Below the pieces are notes generated by a model. That model worked only from the letters and a program-made list of their open reading frames with translations. It ran no database searches and had not been told where the DNA came from. A stretch of 49,169 nucleotides of DNA from Acidobacteriota bacterium (GTDB lineage Bacteria > Acidobacteriota > Terriglobia > 2-12-FULL-54-10), in assembly GCA_009691245.1 (NCBI GenBank), contig SHUM01000024.1, forward strand, positions 1 to 49,169. The letters run 5' to 3'. The position numbers were made by a program, and so were the translations under genes. This document shows positions 1 through 8,015 of the stretch, one piece after another. Position 1 is the stretch's first letter. The number at the start of each line of letters is the position of its first letter.

Positions 1-148
1 AGTACAACACCCGCAGGCCGCACTCGGCGCTCGGCTATAGGCCCCCGGCGCCGGGGGCCTATAGCCCTGTCAAAAACCCAGTTTCTCGGCCTCAGGTTGT
101 GATGTAAACTCTCTCACAAGGATTGGTACAAAATCTCGGGCGGGTCAG
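1..148. repeat. Left copy of 148-bp terminal inverted repeat
   Basis: Bases 1-148 are the reverse complement of 49022-49169, by direct reading, with divergence starting at base 149. The repeat contains a 34-bp perfect palindrome (33-66) and the last codons of the Kelch gene. Because the match runs to both physical ends of the window, it is probably a longer genomic repeat at which assembly stopped. A real inverted duplication is the alternative. Confidence 0.85.
33..66. repeat. Perfect 34-bp GC-rich palindrome
   Basis: The half-site ggctataggcccccggc (33-49) is followed immediately by its exact reverse complement (50-66), with no spacer. The same palindrome occurs at 49104-49137 inside the right repeat. 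It lies just downstream of the Kelch stop codon and could act as a transcription stop hairpin, although there is no T-tract. Confidence 0.8.
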
Positions 149-698
149 ATGGATCAAAGATTTCAGCGGTGCATATGCCTCCGCCATGTGGTGTTGAAGT
201 AAGACCTCCCGTGATGAGAACCTTGCCCTCAGGTAGCAATGTGGCTGAATGGTCTGCCCTCGTCCAAATCATGTTGCCTGGAATAGGCCTGAATGTTTCC
301 GTGATGGGATCATAAATCTCGGCGGAGGAGAGGTAGTTAGGATTGCGGAATCCTCCAGCTATCAAGACCTTTCCGTTAACTAGGAGAGTCGCCGTATGCC
401 CCCTACGACCGATTGTCATCCTTCCGGTCGGAGTGAATGTTCCTTTAGTCCAATCATAGAGCTCGGTTCCTAGTGCCCAGCCCCCGCATGGACCAATGTC
501 CCCACCAACAATCAGGACTTTACCATCGGCGAGCAGCGTTGCTGTATGCTGCACGTGCCCGGTTCTCATGTTTGGTGTTTGCTGAAAGGTGCTAGTCGTT
601 GGATCATAAAGCGCCGCGTGAGAATTTACGGCAGGATTCAACGGACAGCAAGGAGTGCTGCTCCCTCCGGCAATGAGAGCTTCGCCGTTGGGCAACAA
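114..698 (-). CDS. Kelch-repeat beta-propeller protein, 5'-truncated
   Basis: The frame encodes about four Kelch/galactose-oxidase-type blades, each with a core of the form HxATLLxxGKVLIxGG followed by an xAExYDPxTxTF strand. Such proteins are usually secreted carbohydrate-binding or cell-surface propellers. No ATG start or signal peptide is present. The codons upstream of the listed TTG still look like a Kelch blade (HEGATASHATLLPNG) but run into an in-frame TAA at 744-746. A propeller normally needs six or seven blades, so this is probably the 3' part of a longer, damaged gene. Its final ten codons lie inside the 148-bp terminal repeat. The exact enzymatic role, if any, cannot be told. Confidence 0.6.
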   Translation of the reverse strand: MLPNGEALIAGGSSTPCCPLNPAVNSHAALYDPTTSTFQQTPNMRTGHVQHTATLLADGKVLIVGGDIGPCGGWALGTELYDWTKGTFTPTGRMTIGRRGHTATLLVNGKVLIAGGFRNPNYLSSAEIYDPITETFRPIPGNMIWTRADHSATLLPEGKVLITGGLTSTPHGGGICTAEIFDPSDPPEILYQSL

Positions 699-1138
699 TG
701 TGGCATGGCTTGCAGTTGCTCCCTCGTGTTGACAATCCCGGTGTTAGCACTCGCGTAAGCCGGGACTACCGTTTTGGCTGGCGGGGTCAACTCCGCGTCC
801 GCTTCCTTACGTTGGGGACGATGGAGCCATGATAGCAGGGATTGGAGCCAGCCGGCCTTTGCCTTTGGTGTGGGTTTAGGGTGCATGAGGGGAGCCTTCA
901 TTTTTCACTGCGGGCATTATCTTCCGCCGTCAGATGGATCAGTGAGCTTGGCGGGTCGAGTCAGCCAACCATCAAACGGGCAATTGAGTTGACAGCAGTT
1001 GTCTGCATATCTCAGGGGGGAGCGAGCCTGATTACGAAAAAAGTATTAGCCTCCCCCCTATCATGTCAAGGGTCAAGTTGGCCCCAACTTGGCCCCAACT
1101 TGGGGAGTAGTGATTGGGGAATTGGCGGTGGGGAGGGA
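699..1138. other. Intergenic stretch without a recognisable gene
   Basis: This region lies between the Kelch remnant and the HAD gene. Short frames exist but none has recognisable domain character. A small direct repeat of ttggccccaac units (about 1078-1102) is the only structure noted. Confidence 0.5.
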
Positions 1139-1744
1139 TCAGCACGTTACGCCGCGCAATTGCAGGTCGGCGCGTAGCTGGTCGAGAGAGGTGAACACTG
1201 CGGCGTCGATGCCTGCGCGGCGGGCGGCGTCCACGTTGTCGGCGAGGTCGTCCACGAAGAAGCACTCCGGCGGCGGGCATCCGGCGGCCGCGATGGCGTG
1301 TTGGTAGATGCGGGGGTCGGGCTTCATTGCGCCCACGCGAAACGAGAGGACGAACTCGTGGAAGTGGCGCAGCATCGGGTAGCGCGCCTCGGCCTGGCCA
1401 AAGTGCATGGCGTTGGTGTTGGAGAGCAGCACCAGGCGGCGCGACACGGCCAACGATTCCAGCAAGCTTTCCGGCACCAGTGGATCGGGAGACAAAATCT
1501 CGCCCCAGACCGCGCAGAATGTTTCGTAGGTAACCCGCATGTCCAGCAGGCGGCAGGTGGTCTCGAAGAACTCTTCGGAAGTGACTTCGCCCTGCTCATA
1601 ACGGCGCGGCAGCCCGCTCGTGCTCATGATGCGCTGGACGTCTTGCGGAGTGTGCGGGCAGACCTCCGCCAGGGCCTCGCGGCAACGCCGGAAATCCACG
1701 GGCACCAGCACGTTGCCCAGATCGAACAGGACAGCCTTGATCAT
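1139..1744 (-). CDS. HAD-superfamily hydrolase (subfamily IA, YihX-like)
   Basis: This 201-residue protein has the four HAD motifs in order. Motif I is FDLGNVL near the N-terminus, motif II is the SNTN segment around residue 108, motif III is the lysine in MKPDPRIY around 140, and motif IV is the FFVDD acid pair around 165. The helical cap between motifs I and II fits subfamily IA. The second motif-I aspartate is replaced by glycine (DLGN), as is common in YihX-like sugar-phosphate phosphatases and in the dehalogenase-like branch. It probably dephosphorylates a small phosphorylated metabolite in the cytoplasm. The substrate cannot be predicted. The ATG at 1744 gives a full-length N-terminus. 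Confidence 0.88.
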   Translation of the reverse strand: MIKAVLFDLGNVLVPVDFRRCREALAEVCPHTPQDVQRIMSTSGLPRRYEQGEVTSEEFFETTCRLLDMRVTYETFCAVWGEILSPDPLVPESLLESLAVSRRLVLLSNTNAMHFGQAEARYPMLRHFHEFVLSFRVGAMKPDPRIYQHAIAAAGCPPPECFFVDDLADNVDAARRAGIDAAVFTSLDQLRADLQLRGVTC

Positions 1745-2346
1745 GGTGATGGAGAGACCTCACTATGAATCTCGCAAATTTAGTCGCATCTGTCCAGCGA
1801 ACCCACAGCCAATGGTCCGCGCCGTTCCGGAGTATCAGGATGACGCGCCTACCAGAGCCTGCTGCTGCGCTTTGGTAGCTGCCTCAAGACCATCTCTTTC
1901 CGCTGGTTTTCCAGACAGCCCTGCATACATTTAAAAAAATCAAGGGAAAAGTAGCAAAATGAAGGCGCGCCATGGCCTGTGGAAAAAGATGTGGAAATTG
2001 CTAGCTAGGTGAAATTGGGGAACGAGCATCGTAACGGACATTCAGGCGTTGTCAATAGAGAAAATAAATAAATATAATATATTTATAATCAACATGTTAC
2101 GGACTTTCCGTTGGGTGATGCTCAGGATCGTGCAATGCTGCCTGGGTTTGCTCGTGTTCTGGCTGATGATTTGCACAACTATGCAGCAGTAAATGGCCAA
2201 AACAGCTGTTTTTTAAGGCTTTTGTGCTCTTTTCGGCACTCTGTTTCGGTTGCCTACTTTGTAGCACGGCATGCATGTTCCATCAATAAAAAACGAGTCA
2301 TTTGTGTCTGGGAACCATTCCAGAGAAAAGTTTCTGCGGAGGCGAT
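1745..2346. other. 600-bp intergenic region with an AT-rich core
   Basis: No convincing gene was found. Bases about 2055-2095 are a run of A/T (aaataaataaatataatata) in an otherwise GC-rich window. This could be a promoter or regulatory area, or a relic of inserted DNA. A frame at 2111-2389 has no family character and is not called. Confidence 0.5.
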
Positions 2347-3630
2347 CTATTGGACTTGGCGCGATGCTGCAGCCGGCGGTTGGACATGATTGCCGAAGCG
2401 CAGGACCAGGGAATGCGGCAGCTCAGCCACCACCGTGATTCCCGCCGCGGAGTCTTCGCGGTGCAGAACACGCCCGGCGTCATAGACCTGCGACAACTCC
2501 TTGCCTTCGCGCTGCGTGAATTGCAGCACCACGCGTTTGATGGGATCGCTAGTGAGGGCGCGATCAATCGCCTCGAGCAACTCCTGAATTCCTTCGCCGG
2601 TGTGCGCCGAGACCAACGCCTGTCCGGGAATTGCTGCCTGTCCGGGAATTGCTGATAGCTGTGCGCGCTGCTCCTTGCTCAGCAGATCCATCTTATTTCC
2701 GATATGCAGCACGGGACTCTCGCTCGCGCCCAGGTCGGACAGCACCTTCATGACCTCCTGCTCCTGTTGTTGACGGAGCGGCGAGGCGCAGTCGGAGACA
2801 TGCAGGATCAGTTGCGCTTCGCTGACTTCTTCGAGCGTGGCGCGGAACGCTTTGATGAGCGAGACGGGCAAGTTGCTGATGAAGCCGACGGTGTCCGACA
2901 GCAGCACGCGTCGTCGCGACGGCAGTTCGAGCAGGCGACCTGTGGGGTCCAGCGTGGCGAACATCTGCGGCGAGGCCAGCACCTGCGCCTCGGTGAGCCG
3001 GTTGAAGAGCGTCGACTTTCCCGCGTTGGTATAGCCCGCCAGCGCCACGGTTGGAATGGGAATCGAGAAGCGGCGCGAGCGGCGGCGCAGGCGCTGCTGG
3101 CGCACCGTCTCCAGCGTCGCGGTCAACGTGCGGATGCGCTCGCGGATGCGGCGGCGGTCCACTTCCAGTTGCGTTTCGCCCGGCCCGCGCGTGCCGATGC
3201 CGCCGCCGAGCCGCGACATCTCCACGCCGCGTCCGGTGAGCCGGGGCAGCAGATAGGTCAGTTGCGCCAGCTCCACCTGCAACTGACCTTCGCGCGTGCG
3301 TGCGTGCCGCGCGAAGATGTCCAGGATCAACTGTGTCCGATCGATGGCGCGGCAGGAGGTGTGTTTCTCGATATTGCGTTGCTGCGTGGGCGTGAGTTCG
3401 TGGTCGAAGATGAGCAGGTTGGCTGCGAGCGCGGCGGCCTGCTCGCGCAACTCGTCCAGCTTGCCGCTGCCGAGCAGCGTGGCTGCGTCCAGACGGTCGC
3501 GCGCCTGCAGCATCATCCCAGCCACCAACGCCCCGGCGCTGAACGCGAGTTGGCGCAACTCGTCGAGCGACTCCTCCGGCTCCAGCCCCGCCGCGTGGCC
3601 CGCCGCGTGAGCAGCGCTCTTCAGGCGCAC
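2347..3630 (-). CDS. hflX: GTPase HflX (ribosome-associated)
   Basis: HflX is an Obg-family GTPase that splits stalled 70S ribosomes under stress. The N-terminal HflX domain ends in the glycine-rich SRLGGGIGTRGPGETQLE stretch. The G domain then shows G1 GYTNAGKST, G3 DTVGF, G4 NKMD and the G5-like VSAH. It follows hfq on the same strand, the standard hfq-hflX order. The listed start is the GTG at 3630, but the HflX-typical ERAILVG is encoded in frame just upstream (about 3631-3651). No ATG, GTG or TTG lies between there and the hfq stop; the only near-cognate candidate is a CTG at 3712-3714. An 18-bp in-frame duplication lies between G4 and G5. Confidence 0.95.
   Translation of the reverse strand: MRLKSAAHAAGHAAGLEPEESLDELRQLAFSAGALVAGMMLQARDRLDAATLLGSGKLDELREQAAALAANLLIFDHELTPTQQRNIEKHTSCRAIDRTQLILDIFARHARTREGQLQVELAQLTYLLPRLTGRGVEMSRLGGGIGTRGPGETQLEVDRRRIRERIRTLTATLETVRQQRLRRRSRRFSIPIPTVALAGYTNAGKSTLFNRLTEAQVLASPQMFATLDPTGRLLELPSRRRVLLSDTVGFISNLPVSLIKAFRATLEEVSEAQLILHVSDCASPLRQQQEQEVMKVLSDLGASESPVLHIGNKMDLLSKEQRAQLSAIPGQAAIPGQALVSAHTGEGIQELLEAIDRALTSDPIKRVVLQFTQREGKELSQVYDAGRVLHREDSAAGITVVAELPHSLVLRFGNHVQPPAAASRQVQ
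2618..2653 (-). repeat. Perfect 18-bp tandem duplication inside hflX
   Basis: Two identical 18-bp units (2618-2635 and 2636-2653) encode a repeated six-residue AIPGQA-type segment between the G4 and G5 motifs of HflX. The frame is kept. It is likely a recent slippage event in a surface loop. Confidence 0.85.
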
Positions 3631-3720
3631 GCCAACGAGGATGGCGCGCTCGGGTCCGCGAGCGGATCGCTGGGCCGAAGTGGTGTCGGATGCAGTTGGT
3701 TGCCGGTGCGTCAGAAAAGT

Positions 3721-4029
3721 TTAGCCCTCCGCGGGAGGGTTCGCCGGCGGCGTGGCTCCAGCAGGAGATGAGTTGCCTCCGCCGGGGCGGCTCTGCGTGG
3801 TAATCGAAGCGATGGCGTGCTTGAAGACCAGATGGTCCTGATGATTGGCATCGAGTATCAACGAAAATTTATCGAAGCTGCGAATCTTGCCGGTGAGTTT
3901 GACGCCACCCATCAGAACCAGCGTTACCAGCGCGCGGTCGCGCCGGGCGTTGTTCAGAAATAGATCCTGAATGTTCTCGGGCTTATCAGCGGTATGTGGT
4001 GCATTCTTGAGTTCGCTCATGTGGATCAT
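3721..4029 (-). CDS. hfq: RNA chaperone Hfq
   Basis: This 102-residue protein is of Sm/Hfq type. Sm1 covers IQDLFLNNARRD to VTLVLMGGVKLTGKIRSFDKFSLIL, and the Sm2 KH motif is present as VFKHAIASI. Hfq forms a hexameric ring that promotes small-RNA/mRNA pairing. The C-terminal 25 residues are a Gly/Pro/Ala-rich disordered tail, common in this family. The start at 4029 gives MIHMSELK. The internal ATG three codons later (MSELKNAP) may be the true start. The gene is upstream of hflX, and both share one reading frame, separated by this gene's TAA. Confidence 0.96.
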   Translation of the reverse strand: MIHMSELKNAPHTADKPENIQDLFLNNARRDRALVTLVLMGGVKLTGKIRSFDKFSLILDANHQDHLVFKHAIASITTQSRPGGGNSSPAGATPPANPPAEG

Positions 4030-4105
4030 TCTACTGGCGAGTGGAGGGATACTGCAACTGAAAGCAAATTCTGGTAGTGTCCGATTTGTGTGTAGCTCCG
4101 TGTAT

Positions 4106-4155
4106 CTCTGTGTCCTCTGTGGTTAAGAACGATCTCAACCACAGAGGACACAGAG
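4106..4155. repeat. Palindromic repeat (ctctgtgtcctctgtggtt type)
   Basis: Two perfect 19-base arms (4106-4124 and 4137-4155) flank a 12-base loop. The arm sequence is a dispersed intergenic repeat type I recognise from other high-GC genomes. It lies between the 3' end of the propeller gene and hfq, and as RNA would fold as a strong hairpin that could stop or stabilise transcripts. Confidence 0.8.
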
Positions 4156-4184
4156 GCAAACACAAACAGAACATCACCGATGCG

Positions 4185-5012
4185 TTAGAACACCTCCGGG
4201 AAGTAGAAGCTCATCACCGCGTTCTGGGCCATGTCGGAGACCACGATCTCCTTGTGCTTGGGGTTCAGGGCGATGCCGCGCGGCTTGATGAGCGTGCTGC
4301 TGGGTCCGCGCAGCTTCCAGCGCGGGGCTACGTTGCCGTTGTCGTTGACGTGCCAGACGCCGAGGAAACCGTCGTCGGGATGCAACTCCTCGTGCGTGCC
4401 CGCTTGCGCGGCCAGTATCCAGCCCTTGGGCTCGTAGATGGCGGTTTGCGTGATGCGGATAATCTCCGTCTTGTCGCCCTCGATGACGCGCAGCGGCGCG
4501 GCGTCGCCATTGGCGGTGCGGCTGTAAGTCAGCAGCACGCCGTACTGCTCGCCTTTCGGCCCGCGCGCCTGCGTGCCGGCCACCAGCAGATTGCGGATGG
4601 TGTCGACGGAGAGCGAGCGGACGCTCTTCAGTTGCGTTTGCTTTCCCTGAATCCTGCGCAGCGGGGGAACATCGCCATTCGCGGTGCGCGAATAGACGAG
4701 GATGGAGTCGCCGGCTTCGGGAACGTAAATTTCGTTATTGACCGCATCCACTTCCAACCGGTCCGGCCCTTCAAGTTGCGTCTTGGGCCCTTGAATGACG
4801 CGGATGGGAGCCTCCTCGCCGTTGGCACCGCCGCGGAAAACCAGGATCGCGCCGGCAAACGGCTGGCCGACCCACATCTCGTCATTCACTTCGTCATAGC
4901 GAATATCGTGCATGGTGCGCGAGAGCTTGCTGTTCTGTCCAAAGATGAGACGCGTGGGCGTCGCATTTTCTTTCGCCATCCTGGCGAAGATCGCAATCTG
5001 CGGATGCGCCAC
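4185..5012 (-). CDS. C-terminal part of NHL/beta-propeller protein, after in-frame TGA
   Basis: This 275-codon frame continues the preceding propeller gene without a shift. The upstream frame ends at TGA 5013-5015 and this one begins with the next codon (GTG at 5010-5012). The blades repeat the pattern IYV...SILVYxRTANGDxPPLRxIxG seen in the upstream part. No Shine-Dalgarno sequence lies at a useful distance from the GTG; the nearest GAGG is about 20 bases away. Independent translation is therefore doubtful. Either the TGA is read through (selenocysteine or another residue) or the gene carries a nonsense mutation. The product is probably a periplasmic or surface propeller of about 727 residues when joined. 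Its ligand is unknown. Confidence 0.75.
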   Translation of the reverse strand: MAHPQIAIFARMAKENATPTRLIFGQNSKLSRTMHDIRYDEVNDEMWVGQPFAGAILVFRGGANGEEAPIRVIQGPKTQLEGPDRLEVDAVNNEIYVPEAGDSILVYSRTANGDVPPLRRIQGKQTQLKSVRSLSVDTIRNLLVAGTQARGPKGEQYGVLLTYSRTANGDAAPLRVIEGDKTEIIRITQTAIYEPKGWILAAQAGTHEELHPDDGFLGVWHVNDNGNVAPRWKLRGPSSTLIKPRGIALNPKHKEIVVSDMAQNAVMSFYFPEVF

Positions 5013-5015
5013 TCA
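4972..5015 (-). promoter_or_regulatory. In-frame TGA followed by hairpin (candidate SECIS-like element)
   Basis: On the minus strand the TGA (5015-5013) is followed after 24 bases by TTCGCC-AGGAT-GGCGAA, a perfect 6-bp stem with a 5-base loop. The loop begins 31 bases after the TGA and has G in its second position. This fits the loose description of bacterial SECIS elements. A similar small hairpin follows the TGA in brnT of this window, where selenocysteine is implausible, so the structure alone is weak evidence. Confidence 0.3.
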
Positions 5016-6368
5016 GTTGGGCACCAGTATTTCCTCGCGCTTGGTGTCATAGCCGACCGCGCCGGGATTGCCGATGGCCATGGCCAGCTTGTCATTCGGC
5101 GCGCTGCGGATGACGCGCGCGGGCGCGGCGTTGCCGTTGGCCGTGAGGGGGTACACCGTCGCGCGGTGATTGCCCATGTTGGAAATCCAGACTTCCTTGT
5201 TCTTCGCGTCCACGAACACGCCGGTGGGATTCTTGATCTGCGTGCGCGCGCCCTTCACCTCGCGGGTGGGTGCGACGTTGCCGCTGTCGGTAATCTTGAA
5301 GACCAGCATGGAATCGGCGGCGTCGTTGGCCACGTAAATCTCGCCGCGCTCTTCGTCGACGGCCATGGCGGCGGGCCAGTTCAGTTGCGTCTTGTCGCCT
5401 TGAATCATGCGCACAGGAGCGACATCGCCCTTCGACTTCAGCGGATAAATGGTAATGGATGGCGCGGAGAAGCGGCCTGAGCCGACTACGTCTTCCGTTA
5501 CACGGCTGCCGTGGTTGGAGACGAACAGCAGATTATTTTTCTTGTCGAGGGCGATGCCGTGCGGATCGGCGAACTCGGTCTTCTCGCCTCGGATCTCGCG
5601 CAGCGCCTTGTCTTCGTCCTTGGCGTATTTGTTGTAGACCACCACGGAGTTCTGATGCTCCACCGTCATGTAGAGTTCCGAGTCCTGCTCATCGACCGCA
5701 ATGCCGTAGGTTCCGTGCGGGGTGTGCAGCTTGCGCGAGGGCTTCACATTGCCCTTGGCGTCGCGCGGGAAGATGACCATCGAGTCCTGCGTGTCGTTGT
5801 TTACCGAATAGACATCACCCGTCTTGGGGTCGATGTACAGGCCACAGTTGAACTCCATGCCGGTGTCCAGGCCCTGCACGATGCGCTTGGGCTCGGTCAT
5901 GGCGGCGGCGGGCGGGGTGTTGTCCATGCGATTGAAGACGCGATAGCCGAACAGGTTTTCATCCTGCATGTAGACTTCGTTCGATTGCAGATCAACCGCG
6001 ATCGCACTGTAAGTGGGATAAGTATCCTTAATGGTCCGCACGGGAACGCGGTCGGCATTTTCGGATTTCGCCTCGCGGTTCGCGGTCTCTGCTCTCCCTT
6101 GGGCGGCGCGAACTTGCATCGCGATCATCTTCGATGGCGCCATGCTGGCTGGCATCCACTCGCACATCTCGCCGTTTTCAGGCGAAAGCGGTACGGATGC
6201 GACCAATTGCGCCTGGCCGTTGGCGGCGCGGAGCGCATCGACGCCCGACTTGCGCAATGTTTCCGGCTGCGGATGCGTTGAAACCAATGTGGCGACCGTG
6301 CCAGCCGAAAGCAAGAAGAGTAAAAACCACGGGCCGAATGGAATCCGGCGACGAATGCGCGACATCAT
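5013..6368 (-). CDS. N-terminal part of secreted NHL/beta-propeller protein
   Basis: The frame has 451 codons. It starts with a basic stretch and one hydrophobic segment (FGPWFLLFLLSAGTVATLV), a signal peptide or membrane anchor. After about residue 110 it has repeated blades of the type GIAVDxxxxELYVxNxxxxSVVVYxxxAxGNxAPxRxIxGxxT. Such NHL-like propellers are abundant in Acidobacteriota and usually act as extracytoplasmic binding or scaffold domains; the ligand is not predictable. The frame ends at TGA 5013-5015 in the middle of a blade (EEILVPN-stop). The following codons complete the blade (VAHPQIAIF), so the stop lies inside what was or is a single gene extending to 4185. Confidence 0.85.
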   Translation of the reverse strand: MMSRIRRRIPFGPWFLLFLLSAGTVATLVSTHPQPETLRKSGVDALRAANGQAQLVASVPLSPENGEMCEWMPASMAPSKMIAMQVRAAQGRAETANREAKSENADRVPVRTIKDTYPTYSAIAVDLQSNEVYMQDENLFGYRVFNRMDNTPPAAAMTEPKRIVQGLDTGMEFNCGLYIDPKTGDVYSVNNDTQDSMVIFPRDAKGNVKPSRKLHTPHGTYGIAVDEQDSELYMTVEHQNSVVVYNKYAKDEDKALREIRGEKTEFADPHGIALDKKNNLLFVSNHGSRVTEDVVGSGRFSAPSITIYPLKSKGDVAPVRMIQGDKTQLNWPAAMAVDEERGEIYVANDAADSMLVFKITDSGNVAPTREVKGARTQIKNPTGVFVDAKNKEVWISNMGNHRATVYPLTANGNAAPARVIRSAPNDKLAMAIGNPGAVGYDTKREEILVPN

Positions 6369-6561
6369 ATATATCTGCCTCCGATAGTTCTGCGGAAAAA
6401 TAGGTACCCTAAAATGTTACAACAATTGGAGTTCTGATGGGCATGGAAAATGACGCCGGGGTTACCGAGAATTGCCAAGCGTGGCCCGGCGAGTATGAAT
6501 TGACGACCGTCACCGGACTGGGCGACAATGGACTTTGTTGAGACCATGACCGAGACTTCTA

Positions 6562-6858
6562 ATGCCAGGGACTCCTATGGACTACCCGCAACGATGGCCG
6601 GGTGACTCCGAGCACGATTTGTGGAGCGAAGTGCGCGGTGGACGGTTGGCTCCCGACGCCTCCGCAGCCAGTCCTGCTGGCGCGCCCACGCACGAATCTG
6701 ACGAAGACGATCATTGGCTGGGACGTATCGCGCTGGTCTACATCGCGCACCCGACGATTCCCAATCTGTTTCACTTCTGTTTCGATTACGCCGAGCCTTG
6801 GGACTGGTCCCGCGAGACCGAGCACGTCCCGACCGGCTGCTGGGTGCGCAGAGATTGA
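6562..6858 (+). CDS. Small hypothetical protein upstream of pyrD
   Basis: A 98-codon frame ends 14 bases before the pyrD start. The sequence is Trp- and acid-rich (for example DDHWLGRIALVYIAHP and FCFDYAEPWDW), looks more protein-like than the overlapping frames, and matches no family I recognise. It could be a small gene co-transcribed with pyrD or a chance frame. Confidence 0.35.
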   Translation: MPGTPMDYPQRWPGDSEHDLWSEVRGGRLAPDASAASPAGAPTHESDEDDHWLGRIALVYIAHPTIPNLFHFCFDYAEPWDWSRETEHVPTGCWVRRD

Positions 6859-6872
6859 ACGCCAATCCAGAC

Positions 6873-7814
6873 ATGCCCAATATGCCCAACATGAATGTCG
6901 AGTTCGCCGGGATTCGCTTGCAGAATCCCGTGCTGGCGGCCAGCGGCACGTTCGGCTATGGCCTCGAATGGGAGTCGCTGCTCGACCTGAACAGTCTCGG
7001 CGGTTTTGTCACCAAGGGACTGTCGCGCCAGCCGATGGCGGGCAATCCGCCGCCGCGTCTGGCGGTGATGCCAGATGGCCGCGATGTTCAAATTGGCATG
7101 CTCAATTCCATTGGACTGCAGAACGTCGGCGTGGACGCCTTCATCAAGGATAAGCTTCCGAAGCTCGCCAAGCTGAAGACCGCCGTCATCGCCAATGTCT
7201 TCGGTTACGAGATTGAGGATTACGTCGAGGTCGTGCGGCGGCTGGATGCCTCCGAAGGCCTTGTCGCATATGAACTGAATCTCTCGTGCCCGAATACCAG
7301 CCAGGGCGGCATGACCTTTGGCATTGACCCGCAACTCACCGCGGCGGTCATTGCGGCGGTGAAGAAGATCAGTCAGCGGCCCGTGATCGCCAAACTATCG
7401 CCGAACGTCGCCGACATAGTGCCGATCGCGCGGGCCGCCGCGTCGGCGGGAGCGGATGCCCTCTCGCTGGTCAATACGGTAATTGCCAAGCAGTCGCCCG
7501 CCGCTGCGCCCAGCGCGCGCATTCCTTCCGGTGGAGGCGGACTCTCCGGTCCGGCGATTCGCGATGTTGCGCTGCGCATGGTGAGCGCTGCGGCGCGCGC
7601 GGTCCAGATTCCCATCATCGGGATGGGTGGGATCATCTGCGGCGCCGATGCCGCTGCCTTCATCTGCGCTGGCGCCGCAGCTGTTCAGGTGGGTACTGCG
7701 AACTTCTACGATCCGCTGGCAGTGCCACGCATCACCCGCGAGTTGGAGGACTATTGCCGCCGCGCGGGAGTTTCGCGCCTGGCCGACCTGCGCGTGACAG
7801 TGCCGCGCGCGTAA
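6873..7814 (+). CDS. pyrD: Dihydroorotate dehydrogenase, class 1 (1B-like)
   Basis: PyrD oxidises dihydroorotate to orotate with FMN in pyrimidine synthesis. This 313-residue form has the class-1 signature: NPVLAASGTFGYG near the N-terminus, the GMLNSIGLQN loop, LNLSCPNTSQGG around residue 140, KLSPNV, SLVNT, and the FMN-phosphate-binding GMGGI...AAAVQVGTANF near the end. The short cytosolic form with this SCPN segment resembles class 1B, which usually works with PyrK, but no pyrK is seen here. The start was set at the ATG at 6873. Two more ATGs follow (6882, 6891), and the third, MNVEFAGIRL, is also plausible. A strong terminator lies downstream. Confidence 0.93.
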   Translation: MPNMPNMNVEFAGIRLQNPVLAASGTFGYGLEWESLLDLNSLGGFVTKGLSRQPMAGNPPPRLAVMPDGRDVQIGMLNSIGLQNVGVDAFIKDKLPKLAKLKTAVIANVFGYEIEDYVEVVRRLDASEGLVAYELNLSCPNTSQGGMTFGIDPQLTAAVIAAVKKISQRPVIAKLSPNVADIVPIARAAASAGADALSLVNTVIAKQSPAAAPSARIPSGGGGLSGPAIRDVALRMVSAAARAVQIPIIGMGGIICGADAAAFICAGAAAVQVGTANFYDPLAVPRITRELEDYCRRAGVSRLADLRVTVPRA

Positions 7815-7945
7815 GCGAGCGGGCCAATGGAAAAACCACGCTGACGAATCCTGATTTCCAGTATTCGGCACGATGCCCACGACAACCATTACCCAGCGAC
7901 CCAGTGCGTTGGGTTCCATCGGCCCGCTGCGGCACTGTCACGCAC

Positions 7946-7980
7946 AAAAAAAAGCTCCCGGCTTCGACCGGGAGCTTTTT
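7946..7980. terminator. Bidirectional rho-independent terminator
   Basis: A-tract, then gctcccgg, a short loop cttcga, ccgggagc, then T-tract. The A/T tracts on both flanks allow it to serve both pyrD on the plus strand and the convergent TPR gene on the minus strand. Confidence 0.9.
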
Positions 7981-8015
7981 CGTTGGAGGAGAGAGTACCT
8001 TGCGGTTGATGGTTG

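Noticed and set aside
2111-2389. Plus-strand frame of 92 codons upstream of the hflX 3' end
   Set aside because: Cys/Ser/Arg-rich with no ribosome site or family character; partly antisense to hflX.
2704-3771. Long plus-strand frame opposite hflX
   Set aside because: Low-complexity Arg/Gln/Ala composition and complete overlap with a well-identified HflX GTPase.
4077-5480. Long plus-strand open frame of 467 codons
   Set aside because: It is antisense to the propeller gene, which has repeated blades and a signal peptide. The plus-strand frame has only His/Asp/Arg-rich composition typical of an antisense reading of a high-GC gene.
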